In this document: positions 51,833 through 60,433 of the stretch, in pieces
Numbering within the stretch: the stretch's first letter is position 1
How the letters are laid out: each line of letters opens with the position of its first letter
The notes under the pieces: model-generated
Told to the model about the DNA's origin: nothing
Databases searched by the model: none
The model's input: only the letters and a program-made list of their open reading frames with translations
Source of the DNA: Candidatus Sericytochromatia bacterium
GTDB lineage: Bacteria; Cyanobacteriota; Sericytochromatia; UBA7694
Assembly (NCBI GenBank): GCA_018780035.1
Contig: JADMKE010000005.1
Span: 164,954 to 228,953 of the forward strand
Direction of reading: 5' to 3'
Length of the DNA: 64,000 nt
Position numbers and translations under genes: made by a program

Positions 51833-52846
51833 TTGACTGAATTTTCAGGTCTAGACACAGCCAATCGTCCCTTTTTCTTTCAGGCAAACAGGCCTTTTCA
51901 CGAGGCCTGGTATTACCTGATTGATTTACCCGAACACGATGCCGCTCTCTGGTGCCGCCACACCCTTGTGCGTCCCCCCAAAGAACAAGCTTACGCAGAA
52001 TTGTGGGGTCTGTGGTTTGAGTCCTCTCAGCCGACACAGACATTTCGTGAGGTCTTTCCCCTCGATTCGGTGCGCAATTCGGACAAATTTTTCTTTGTGC
52101 AAACGGGCAAATCCTGGTTGCGTTCCCAAGGGGCCTTGGGTTATTTAAGCCAAGCAGGTCAAAGTCTGCACTGGGATCTCGATTTTGAAAGCGGTCCGCC
52201 GCCTCATTTTCCCAATTTGCCCAAATATCTGCCCAAACATCTGCAAGGGGGAAGATTTTGCACGCCGATGCCTCACATGCTCTGCTCTGGAAAAATTGTC
52301 ATCAATGGCAAACACCACGCCCTGGATCAGGAGCCCGGTATGTTGGGCCATATCTGGGGAAGTTCTCAGCCCCACAGCTGGGTCTGGGTCCATTGTAATA
52401 CCTTTCTCGAAGATGCTGAGACCCGTCTGGAAGGGGTCTCGGCCATTCTGGCCCTCGGTCCGCTCAAATGGCCAGCACAGACCTTTTCGCTCTGTTACCG
52501 TGGCCAAAACTTTGAATGGGCCCCCTTGAAAGCCAAACCCAAATGGCAATTTATAAAAGGGGTGCAATTGGGAGAATGCCAATTCAAGGGCGAGAGCGGT
52601 GAGTGGCGTTTTGAAGCAAAATTTGCAGTGGCAAGTCAGCAATTGGCTCAAAACAACTGGGCCAGTTTGGATGGGCAGGCCAAAACCTGGCTCTGCAGCA
52701 AACGGGGAAATGCCCAACTTTCGGTCTATCACAAACAGGGGGGGGGCTGGAATTTGGTAGAGGTCTTACATGCACATGAAACCTGTTCACTGGAATGGGT
52801 ACTCCCTTACAAAGAAAAGCAGTCGAGCAGACAAGATGGAAATTGA
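51833..52846 (+). CDS. CrtC/AttH/tocopherol-cyclase-like lipocalin-fold protein
   Basis: The 337-residue product (TTG start, 3 bp after the small membrane protein) has no signal peptide and a composition rich in Trp, His and Phe. Blocks such as FHEAWYYLIDLPEHDAALWC, FPLDSVRNS, the GMLGHIWGSSQPHSWVWVHC segment and ETRLEGVSAILAL follow the pattern of the AttH / hydroxyneurosporene-synthase / tocopherol-cyclase-like superfamily, a double lipocalin barrel that handles hydrophobic ligands such as carotenoids. The next gene encodes a membrane fatty-acid-hydroxylase-family protein that overlaps its end, supporting a lipid or terpenoid substrate. The exact reaction is unknown and the assignment is moderate. 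Confidence 0.6.
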   Translation: MTEFSGLDTANRPFFFQANRPFHEAWYYLIDLPEHDAALWCRHTLVRPPKEQAYAELWGLWFESSQPTQTFREVFPLDSVRNSDKFFFVQTGKSWLRSQGALGYLSQAGQSLHWDLDFESGPPPHFPNLPKYLPKHLQGGRFCTPMPHMLCSGKIVINGKHHALDQEPGMLGHIWGSSQPHSWVWVHCNTFLEDAETRLEGVSAILALGPLKWPAQTFSLCYRGQNFEWAPLKAKPKWQFIKGVQLGECQFKGESGEWRFEAKFAVASQQLAQNNWASLDGQAKTWLCSKRGNAQLSVYHKQGGGWNLVEVLHAHETCSLEWVLPYKEKQSSRQDGN

Positions 52847-53624
52847 AACGGTTTTGCGTCTGGGCAGTTTTGGCTTGGTCTTTGCCCTGATCAGCCTGAT
52901 AGAGGCACTCAAACCCCTCAAAAAAGGTTTTTTGGCGGCCCCCCGCTGGTGGAACAATCTCGGGTTAACCCTGCTAAACAGTCTTGTACTGCGCTTTAGC
53001 TTGGGCGCTCTGGCCTACCAAAGCGCCGTCTGGACTCAAAGCCAAGGCTGGGGGCTCTTGAATCAGGTCAATTGGCCTGTAACTTTCGAACTGCTGCTGG
53101 CTCTGCTGGCTTTTGATCTCTTGATTTACTTTCAGCATGTGCTCTTTCACGCCTTGCCGCTGTTTTGGCGTCTACATCGGGTGCATCATGCCGACCCGGG
53201 CTTTGATGCCAGCACAGGTCTGCGCTTTCACCCACTTGAAATTCTGCTTTCACTTGTCTACAAAGCCTTTTGCGTGCTGGCACTGGGCCCTTCACCGGGT
53301 GCGGTACTGGCTTTTGAAATTTTGCTCAACGCCAGTTCAATTTTTAATCATGGCAATTTTCGCCTGCCTCGCATGCTGGAAAAAACGCTGCGATTGGCTA
53401 TTATTACCCCCGATTTACACCGGATTCACCATTCGCAAATCCCCGCTGAGACCAACAGCAATTATGGCTTTTGTCTCTCACTCTGGGATCATCTGGGCGG
53501 GACTTACACAGCCCAAGCCCAAAAGCCCCAAAATGAAATCACGTTTGGCTTGTCTCAGCACTCAGGCCCAGAACAAGATCAGCTCCCGGCGATGCTGCTT
53601 TTGCCATTTAAAAAGGGCAATTAA
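52836..53624 (+). CDS. Fatty acid hydroxylase / sterol desaturase family protein
   Basis: From the ATG at 52836 the protein has 262 residues, four or five membrane helices and the di-iron histidine motifs of the family: HVLFH near 105, HRVHH near 116 and HRIHH near 204, with HPLE in between. Such enzymes add hydroxyl groups to lipids, sterols or carotenoids (for example CrtZ/CrtR-like or C-4 methyl sterol oxidase-like). The start overlaps the CrtC/AttH-like gene by 11 bp, so the pair is co-translated. Its substrate is likely a carotenoid, hopanoid or fatty acid. Confidence 0.88.
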   Translation: MEIETVLRLGSFGLVFALISLIEALKPLKKGFLAAPRWWNNLGLTLLNSLVLRFSLGALAYQSAVWTQSQGWGLLNQVNWPVTFELLLALLAFDLLIYFQHVLFHALPLFWRLHRVHHADPGFDASTGLRFHPLEILLSLVYKAFCVLALGPSPGAVLAFEILLNASSIFNHGNFRLPRMLEKTLRLAIITPDLHRIHHSQIPAETNSNYGFCLSLWDHLGGTYTAQAQKPQNEITFGLSQHSGPEQDQLPAMLLLPFKKGN

Positions 53625-54487
53625 AGCACAAAAATCACATGCGACTGGCTGAGAATCTTATTTTTGGCTTCGAGCCCGAGTACCAACATGGTCTCTTTTT
53701 CGGCCAAAACCGCATCGGCTTTAAAATTGCCACTGACCCCAATGGCTTTGACGATCAGGGGCAAATTTCCAGCACGTTCATGGCGACGGGCCTCGTTGAG
53801 GGAGGTGCTATAAGCAATAATCCCTTTGTCAATCACAAAATCAGGCTCCACAGGCAGATGGCCCAAATAGAGTTCCCCACCGCTTTGATTGAGCAGGGCC
53901 GGGCTCATCGCCGCCTGCAAACCGAGACCGCGACAATCGACAATCACACTGGTATAGTCACCCGGATTGCTGTCAGGCTTGATTTTTTCGGGCACAGGCG
54001 GGGGCGGAGCCGCATTTTTCTGGGGCTGTAAAATGCCACTCAGGCCCTGTTGACCATAGAGTTTGAGTACCATATCAATTTCAATCGAACCATCGCTGAG
54101 AAAGCGTCTGTCAATTTTTTGGGCACCACGAATCATGGCGCTGACTTTGAGACGCACGGTATCACTTTCGGTGATATAGTCTTTGACAATCGTTTCCGCA
54201 TCCACACGCACGCCATTGAGTGCTTCACCCAATTGGCGATAGGCATCGGCAATAGCTGCCCGCTCGGCCATCAGGCGGCGCTGGGAAGCGGTGCCGCGAT
54301 CCGGGGGCGCCCCAGTGCCAGTCACGCGGACCACCCCTTCACTCCAGTCAATGGTCACTGCGCCTACACTTTCGCGTACGCTCTGAACAGATTGGGTATC
54401 GGTCTGAGCCAGACTGGGGAAACTTCCCACAGCCCCCAAGAGCAAGGCAGAAGCCAAAAATACACGAGACAGGGAGGACTTGGACAT
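53621..54487 (-). CDS. LPP20/FlgP-like exported protein (second copy)
   Basis: The 288-residue protein has a signal peptide (FLASALLLGAVGSFPSLAQ) and is clearly paralogous to the one at 50137: VTIDWSEGVVRVTGTGAPPD, the SQRRLMAERAAIADAYRQLG helix, NGVRVDAETIVKDYITESD and FLSDGSIEIDMVLKLYG, then a Pro-rich linker and a second domain with VIVDCRGLGLQAAMSP. Families of such proteins often sit in the outer membrane around flagella or pili. It is convergent with the hydroxylase gene (4-bp overlap) and stands alone on its strand. Confidence 0.82.
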   Translation of the reverse strand: MSKSSLSRVFLASALLLGAVGSFPSLAQTDTQSVQSVRESVGAVTIDWSEGVVRVTGTGAPPDRGTASQRRLMAERAAIADAYRQLGEALNGVRVDAETIVKDYITESDTVRLKVSAMIRGAQKIDRRFLSDGSIEIDMVLKLYGQQGLSGILQPQKNAAPPPPVPEKIKPDSNPGDYTSVIVDCRGLGLQAAMSPALLNQSGGELYLGHLPVEPDFVIDKGIIAYSTSLNEARRHERAGNLPLIVKAIGVSGNFKADAVLAEKETMLVLGLEAKNKILSQSHVIFVL

Positions 54488-54619
54488 GGTAGTTGAATAT
54501 TCCTTTCAGGCTGGACTGACACATCTGGCACATCAAGTATCAAGCGATGCTATACATTTGTAACATATTCTCGCTCACAGACGAAATCCAATCATCGGTA
54601 ATTGTGGCATAATGAGTCC

Positions 54620-56131
54620 ATGTCAAAAAGCCCTCCTTTTCAACGTGTTTTAATCGCCAATCGCGGTGAAATCGCCGTGCGCGTGATTCGTGCCTGCCGA
54701 GAAATGGGCATTTCCCCTGTGGCCATTTACTCTGAGGCTGACGCCTTGGCTCTACACGTGCAAATGGCTGACTTGGCCTATTGTGTAGGCCCGGCCGCCG
54801 TGCGAGAAAGTTATCTCAATACCGAAAAAATCCTGGAGGTGGCAAAATCTTGTCAGGCCGATGCGATTCACCCAGGTTATGGTTTTTTAAGTGAAAACGC
54901 CGCCTTTACCCAAGCCTGCAAAGAAGCGGGGATTGTTTTTATTGGCCCCTCTCCCGAAGCCATGGAGCTGATGGGCAGCAAAATTGCCTCCAAACGCTGC
55001 ATGGACCAAGCCGGAGTGCCCACCGTCCCAGGCTATTATGGCGATGATCAATCAGAGCAACGGCTGCAGACCGAAGCGCAACAAATTGGTTTTCCGCTCT
55101 TGGTCAAAGCCTCTGCCGGTGGCGGGGGCAAAGGCATGCGTGTGGTCAACAAAGCAGAAGAACTTCCCGCCGCTCTGGCCAGCGCCAAACGCGAAGCACT
55201 GAATGCCTTCGGCGATGACGCTGTCTTTCTTGAACGCTATTTTGAAAGCGTCAGGCATATTGAGTTTCAGATCATGGCCGACAGCCACGGCCAGACCTTT
55301 CACCTATTCGAACGGGAATGTTCGATTCAGCGTCGCCACCAAAAAATTGTCGAAGAAGCACCCTCTCTGGCCCTGAGCCCCGCTTTGCGGGCCGAAATGG
55401 CACAAGCAGCAGTCAAAGCTGCTCAGGCAGTCCATTATCTCAATGCCGGCACGATTGAAATGTTGCTTGATCCACAAAACCAGTTTTATTTTTTGGAAAT
55501 GAACACCCGTCTGCAGGTCGAACACCCCGTAACCGAAGCGATTCTGGGCCTGGATCTCGTGAGGGCCCAATTTTTGGTTGCTGCGGGAGAAAAATTGGCT
55601 TGGTCACAGTCAGAGCTACAGGCCCAAGGTCATGCCTTAGAGGTGCGCATTTATGCTGAAGATCCCAATCGTCAGTTTATGCCCACCACGGGCAAAATTC
55701 ACAAACTCAAATGGCCAATGGGGCCGGGTATTCGCATTGATTCCGGCCTGTTTCCGGGCCAGGAAATCACCCCCTATTACGATCCGATGTTGGCCAAACT
55801 CATCGCCTGGGGCCCCGACCGCGAAGCGGCCAGAATGCGATTGATTCAGGCCCTCAAAGAGACCGTGATCTTGGGTTTGACCACCAATATCCCCTATCTG
55901 ATCGCCATTCTGGAACACCCTGAGTTCCAGGCTGGACATTTAAACACCCATTTTGTCAGCCGCTATGCAACAGACTTGGCTGGTTCAGAACAAGTGCCAC
56001 TGCCTGTACAAGCGGTCGCCGCCTATTTTGGCAACAAGGTCCAATCCGCCCGCTCGGGCACCCACTTGTTGGGTGCCGATCTCTATAACCCCTGGTTTAA
56101 AACAGCACTCAAAGGTATATCAAAACAATGA
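54620..56131 (+). CDS. accC: Biotin carboxylase
   Basis: The 503-residue protein matches biotin carboxylase: LIANRGEIAVRVIRACREMG, the ATP-grasp glycine loop KASAGGGGKGMRVV, HIEFQIMADSHG, ERECSIQRRHQK and EMNTRLQVEHPVTE. It carboxylates the biotin on a carrier protein with ATP and bicarbonate. It is somewhat longer than the E. coli AccC (449 residues). No biotin carrier or carboxyltransferase gene is close, so it could serve acetyl-CoA carboxylase or a pyruvate/acyl-CoA carboxylase. The ATG at 54620 is preferred over an in-frame start 18 bp upstream. It overlaps the malic enzyme gene by 4 bp, which suggests an anaplerotic role. Confidence 0.92.
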   Translation: MSKSPPFQRVLIANRGEIAVRVIRACREMGISPVAIYSEADALALHVQMADLAYCVGPAAVRESYLNTEKILEVAKSCQADAIHPGYGFLSENAAFTQACKEAGIVFIGPSPEAMELMGSKIASKRCMDQAGVPTVPGYYGDDQSEQRLQTEAQQIGFPLLVKASAGGGGKGMRVVNKAEELPAALASAKREALNAFGDDAVFLERYFESVRHIEFQIMADSHGQTFHLFERECSIQRRHQKIVEEAPSLALSPALRAEMAQAAVKAAQAVHYLNAGTIEMLLDPQNQFYFLEMNTRLQVEHPVTEAILGLDLVRAQFLVAAGEKLAWSQSELQAQGHALEVRIYAEDPNRQFMPTTGKIHKLKWPMGPGIRIDSGLFPGQEITPYYDPMLAKLIAWGPDREAARMRLIQALKETVILGLTTNIPYLIAILEHPEFQAGHLNTHFVSRYATDLAGSEQVPLPVQAVAAYFGNKVQSARSGTHLLGADLYNPWFKTALKGISKQ

Positions 56132-58380
56132 TCAGCAAAGAAGAAGCTCTGGCCTATCACGCCCAAGGCAAGCCCGGCAAAATCGCCATTCGTCCCACCA
56201 AACCCTGTTATACCCAACGGGATCTGGCACTGGCTTATACCCCTGGTGTGGCCGAACCCTGTCTGGAAATCGCCCAAAACCAAGATGATTCTTATACCTA
56301 TACCTCCCGTGGCAATCTCGTGGCCGTGGTTACCAATGGCACTGCGGTACTCGGTTTGGGAAATATCGGGCCCTATGCCGCCAAACCCGTGATGGAGGGC
56401 AAAGGTGTTTTGTTTAAACGCTTCGCCGATATCGACGTCTTTGATATCGAACTCAACGCCAACGATCCCGATGTCTTAATTGCCGCTGTTCAGGCCCTGG
56501 AGCCGACCTTTGGCGGGATTAATCTCGAAGATATCAAAGCCCCCGAGTGTTTTTATATCGAAGAGAAACTGCGGGAGACAATGGAAATCCCTGTCTTTCA
56601 CGACGATCAACATGGTACGGCTGTCATTGTCGCGGCGGGCCTGATCAATGCTTTGGAGCTGGCAGGAAAAAAAATCGAGGATTGCCGCTTTGTCTTCAGT
56701 GGTGCGGGGGCTGCTGCGGTGGCCTGCGCCAAATTGGCCATCAGCCTGGGGGCTGATCTCAATAAAATTATGATGACCGACTCCAAAGGCGTGGTTTATA
56801 TCGGCCGCACAGAAGGCATGAATGAATACAAGGCCTTTTTTGCCAAAGACACGCCTCTGCGCACCTTGGCTGAAGCCCTCAAAGACGCTGACGTCTTTAT
56901 TGGCGTTTCGGGCAAAGGTCTGATGAGCCAAGACATGGTCGCCAGCATGGCTCCCCATCCGATTGTCTTTGCCTTGGCCAACCCCGACCCCGAAATTACC
57001 TATCCCGATGCGGTGGCTGTGCGCAAAGATCTACTCATGGCCACAGGCCGCTCAGACTTTCCAAATCAGGTCAACAATGTCCTGGGCTTTCCCTATATTT
57101 TCAGAGGGGCCCTGGATGTCCGCGCCCGCACTGTTAACCAAGAAATGTTATTGGCGGCAGCCCATGCCCTGGCCGCTCTAACCAAAGAAGAGGTGCCCGC
57201 CAGTGTCTGCCAGGCCTATAATCTCGACAAACTTGAATTTGGCCCTGAATACCTGATACCCAAACCCTTTGATCCCCGTATTCTGGTCTGGGTCGCCTCC
57301 GCGGTGGCCGAAGCGGCGATTTCAAGTGGCGTGGCCCGCCTGCAATTGGATATCAAAGAATACCGCCAAGAATTGGAAAACCGCTACGGGGTTTCTCGCG
57401 AATTGATGCGCTTGATTCACAACAAAGCCCGCACCTCACCCAAGCGGATTGTCTTTGTCGAAGGCGAAAACGAAAAAATCATTCAGGCCGCTCGCATCTT
57501 GGCTGATGATGGCGTTGCTCACCCTGTTTTATTGGGTTATAACGAAACCATCGAAAAAATGGCGGCCAGCCTGGGTCTTTCTACCGAGGGACTTGAAATT
57601 ATCGCTCCCCGTCTTTCACCCCGCCTGGAACATTATGGTGAAAAATACTACCTCAAACGCCAGCGCAAAGGCATGATTCGGGCCGATGCCCAGCAATTGG
57701 TCCACAATTATAATTATTTTGCCGCAATGATGGTCGATGAAGGGGATGCCGACGGATTTATCGCCGGTTTGACCCAGCATTACCCAGATACGCTCCGCCC
57801 AGCGCTGCAATGTCTGCCGCTCAAAGACGACTTTTACAAGGTCGCTGGCCTGTATATCCTGATGTTTGAAAACAGCCTCTATTTCCTCTGCGACGCGACG
57901 GTCAATATCGACCCTTCCGCCGAGGACCTCTGCGGCATTGCCCTGTCGGCCGCTGATGTGGCCCGCCGCTTTGACATCGAACCCAAAGTGGCCATGCTCT
58001 CTTTTTCCAATTTTGGCAGCGTGCGCAACAATCCCCAGGTCGAAAAAGTGCGCAAAGCCACCGAATTGATCAAGGCCAAAGCCCCCGATTTGGTGGTAGA
58101 TGGAGAAATGCAAGCCGATACAGCAGTTTCTCCGGTACGTTCACGTCTCTTTCCCTTTAGCAAGGTCAAAGGCGACGCCAATATTTTGGTCTTCCCTGAT
58201 TTGCAATCTTGCAATATTGCCTATAAATTATTGATTGAATTGGGTGGCGCTGAAGCCCTGGGCCCAATTTTAATGGGCATGGCAAAGCCCGTTCATGTCT
58301 TGCAACAGGGAGCCAGTGTGAGTGATATCATCAATATGGCGGCCTTGGCCGTGGTCGACGCACAAGAATTATTGACCTAA
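56128..58380 (+). CDS. maeB: NADP-type malic enzyme fused to a phosphotransacetylase-like domain
   Basis: The 750-residue protein has a malic enzyme N-terminal part (RDLALAYTPGVAEPCL, FKRFADIDVFDIELN, FHDDQHGTAVIVAAGLINAL), an NAD(P)-binding part (FVFSGAGAAAVACAKLAI) and, from about residue 430, a phosphate acetyl/butyryltransferase-like domain (PKRIVFVEGENEKIIQAARI, GADGFIAG-like GDADGFIAGLTQHYPD and VFPDLQSCNIAYKL). MaeB-type enzymes decarboxylate malate to pyruvate, with the PTA-like part sensing acetyl-CoA as a regulator. Overlap with the biotin carboxylase gene joins C3/C4 interconversion and carboxylation in one unit. Confidence 0.95.
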   Translation: MISKEEALAYHAQGKPGKIAIRPTKPCYTQRDLALAYTPGVAEPCLEIAQNQDDSYTYTSRGNLVAVVTNGTAVLGLGNIGPYAAKPVMEGKGVLFKRFADIDVFDIELNANDPDVLIAAVQALEPTFGGINLEDIKAPECFYIEEKLRETMEIPVFHDDQHGTAVIVAAGLINALELAGKKIEDCRFVFSGAGAAAVACAKLAISLGADLNKIMMTDSKGVVYIGRTEGMNEYKAFFAKDTPLRTLAEALKDADVFIGVSGKGLMSQDMVASMAPHPIVFALANPDPEITYPDAVAVRKDLLMATGRSDFPNQVNNVLGFPYIFRGALDVRARTVNQEMLLAAAHALAALTKEEVPASVCQAYNLDKLEFGPEYLIPKPFDPRILVWVASAVAEAAISSGVARLQLDIKEYRQELENRYGVSRELMRLIHNKARTSPKRIVFVEGENEKIIQAARILADDGVAHPVLLGYNETIEKMAASLGLSTEGLEIIAPRLSPRLEHYGEKYYLKRQRKGMIRADAQQLVHNYNYFAAMMVDEGDADGFIAGLTQHYPDTLRPALQCLPLKDDFYKVAGLYILMFENSLYFLCDATVNIDPSAEDLCGIALSAADVARRFDIEPKVAMLSFSNFGSVRNNPQVEKVRKATELIKAKAPDLVVDGEMQADTAVSPVRSRLFPFSKVKGDANILVFPDLQSCNIAYKLLIELGGAEALGPILMGMAKPVHVLQQGASVSDIINMAALAVVDAQELLT

Positions 58381-58389
58381 ACACCGCTG

Positions 58390-58457
58390 ACTGAGCCAGG
58401 AATAACCAGAATAATTCAGGTTTGGCGGCTTTTTGTGAGCCCCGACCCTGGCTCAGT
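58390..58457. repeat. Long-range 11-bp inverted repeat after maeB
   Basis: ACTGAGCCAGG (58390-58400) pairs perfectly with CCTGGCTCAGT (58447-58457) across a 46-nt loop that holds a smaller GGCT/AGCC stem. A short T-rich stretch follows. It may be the terminator of the accC-maeB unit or a protected mRNA end. Confidence 0.5.
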
Positions 58458-58527
58458 GAAGAAATTTTTGCTTTAATGAATGCACTGTGTGTATCAACTT
58501 TGAGAATGAAAAACGAGGAGAGCCCTC

Positions 58528-59721
58528 ATGGCCCCAACCCCTATCAAAACCATAGCCACGCTGGCACTGAGCCTATTGGCTGCTGCTTGCACCCCCTTTA
58601 AACCCTCAGGTGAATTCAGCGATATCCGCGGAAGGGTTGTCTCTCTGCACTACAATGCTCCACTGGCCAATGCCACCCTCTCCATTCCCAGCCTTTCAAC
58701 CTCGGTCAAGACCGACGAAAAAGGGGAATTTTATCTCAACGGCCTGCCCACGGAGTGGCTTGACGCAGACATCACCCACCAGAGCCATATGGCACTCAAA
58801 CGCCAGATCAAGGTCGAGCCTTACGGCACCAAATACCTCGAAATCTGGATGGATACCACAGCACCAGCCAAAACGGATATTCTGTTTGAACGTGAATACG
58901 ATATCTGGAAAACAGATAAATACGGCATGAAACAGGTCAATCTGACCGGCTCTCAAACCCGCCGACTCTATCGCACCTATCCTGTTTGGACCCCCAAAAA
59001 AGACAAAATCGGCTATATCGCCTTTGACTCTTCCACCAAAATGACGGTCCAAGATGGGGTCTGGACGATGTCTGCCGATGGTACCATGCCTCGCCAAATC
59101 ACCTCTGTCAATGAATCCGGCCGTCTCTATTACCTGGATTGGAGTGCCGATGGCAACCAGTTTGCCTTTATGTTGCAGGATCGCATTTTTGTCTACAACC
59201 AGCAATTGGGCACACTCAAAGGGTTAAATAACCTGATGGCCAGAGCCGCCACCCTGGGCACCTTTAATATGAACCCCTCCTGGACCCCCGATGGCCGCCA
59301 ATTGGTTTTCACCAACCACACTTCCAGTATTTCTGCCAATTTCAGAGCAGATCCCAACCAACGCCAGGTCTTTATTATGGACCGCGAAGGCGGAGACCAC
59401 CGCGTATTGACCCGCGATGGGGACAATTACGGCGCAATTGTCTCTCACAATGGCAAAAAAATCGCGTATATCTCCACGATTACAGGCCAACCCGAAATCT
59501 ACATCATGGATATCAACGGCACAAACCCCCGTCAGGTGACGTATTTGCGCAGTCAACGCCTGGAAAATCTGCGTTGGACTCAAGACGATCAAACGCTCTT
59601 GTTTAATTCCGACTATATGCAGAAATACAAATCATACCAGTCCCAAGAGACCTGGATGGTGGAGCAAGACGGCCGCAATTTGCATATGCTCACCAACGAT
59701 GGAATACATCCTGACGGTTAA
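58528..59721 (+). CDS. Lipoprotein with carboxypeptidase-like and TolB-type beta-propeller domains
   Basis: The 397-residue protein has a good lipobox (LALSLLAAACTP), then a small Ig-like/carboxypeptidase-regulatory domain (about 30-110; IRGRVVSLHYNAPLANATLS), then repeated propeller blades of the TolB/PD40 type (YPVWTPKKDKIGYIAFD, LDWSADGNQFAFML, PSWTPDGRQLVFTN, EIYIMDINGTNPRQVTYL, LRWTQDDQTLLFNS). Propellers of this kind mediate protein-protein contacts in the periplasm. GAGGAGAG precedes the ATG. It converges on the HIT gene (4-bp overlap). Domain layout is clear, specific role is not. Confidence 0.88.
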   Translation: MAPTPIKTIATLALSLLAAACTPFKPSGEFSDIRGRVVSLHYNAPLANATLSIPSLSTSVKTDEKGEFYLNGLPTEWLDADITHQSHMALKRQIKVEPYGTKYLEIWMDTTAPAKTDILFEREYDIWKTDKYGMKQVNLTGSQTRRLYRTYPVWTPKKDKIGYIAFDSSTKMTVQDGVWTMSADGTMPRQITSVNESGRLYYLDWSADGNQFAFMLQDRIFVYNQQLGTLKGLNNLMARAATLGTFNMNPSWTPDGRQLVFTNHTSSISANFRADPNQRQVFIMDREGGDHRVLTRDGDNYGAIVSHNGKKIAYISTITGQPEIYIMDINGTNPRQVTYLRSQRLENLRWTQDDQTLLFNSDYMQKYKSYQSQETWMVEQDGRNLHMLTNDGIHPDG

Positions 59722-60209
59722 GCTTCGGCAAAGGCCTTTTGAAAGCGTTCCAACATATCGCGCGGATTTTCGACCACAATATGGGTATGGGCCAAGGTGG
59801 TCATAAAGCCGTGTTCATTGCGAAAACGGGGCACCAGATGTAAATGCAAATGGGCAATACTGCCACCGCCCATTTCACCGAGATTATAGCCCAAATTAAA
59901 GCCCCGCACTGGGTACAATTGGCGAATCACAGTTAAGGCCTTTTTTTGCAAATGATGGAGCGCCAAAGCCTCTTCATCACTCAATTCTTCGGGGGACTCA
60001 ATATGTCTCAAAGGCACAATCATCAGATGCCCTGGATTATAGGGATATAAATTGAGGGAAACCAAAAACAAGTCACTGCGGTAGACCTCCAAATTGGCCA
60101 CATCCGGGTGATTCTCACGCACAGCACAGAGAATGCAGGGCACATCCGGGCGTTGGCCGCGAATATACTCCAGTTTATTGGGTGCAAATAAATGAAAGCG
60201 TTCAGTCAT
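59718..60209 (-). CDS. HIT-family nucleotide hydrolase/transferase
   Basis: The histidine triad HLHLHLVPRF (HxHxHxx) lies near residue 110, with CILCAVRENH (a Cys pair that often binds zinc) near 22 and NLYPYNPGHLMIVPLRH near 55. Together these fit the FHIT/Ap4A-phosphorylase-like branch of the HIT superfamily, which cleaves dinucleoside polyphosphates or AMP esters. The ATG at 60209 gives 163 residues; ATGs at 60218 and further upstream are in frame. An extended -10 (TGCTAAAAT on this strand) ends at 60217 and would put the transcript start almost at the A of 60209, so a leaderless mRNA is possible. Confidence 0.88.
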   Translation of the reverse strand: MTERFHLFAPNKLEYIRGQRPDVPCILCAVRENHPDVANLEVYRSDLFLVSLNLYPYNPGHLMIVPLRHIESPEELSDEEALALHHLQKKALTVIRQLYPVRGFNLGYNLGEMGGGSIAHLHLHLVPRFRNEHGFMTTLAHTHIVVENPRDMLERFQKAFAEA

Positions 60210-60216
60210 GCTGCCC

Positions 60217-60225
60217 ATTTTAGCA
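60217..60225 (-). promoter_or_regulatory. Extended -10 overlapping the HIT gene start
   Basis: On the minus strand TGCTAAAAT (TGnTAAAAT) has its -10 hexamer at 60222-60217. A partial -35 (TTATGC) lies 17 bp upstream. The expected start site is within 1-2 nt of the ATG at 60209. Confidence 0.4.
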
Positions 60226-60433
60226 CAGTAGACGAATCTGCATAAATTGATGATCCCATTGCATAAAACTCTCGGGTTTTTGGGTATATAGTCCAAACAG
60301 GCCTGTTTTGGCTTTGTACTAAATAACTGTTAAGTGTTTGTTTAGTCTGGCATTTAACAAGCAAAACAGCGCTATATACGACGTGAGAAAATCTGCTCAC
60401 AGTGGTTAAGAACAAACGGAGGATTGCCTTGAT

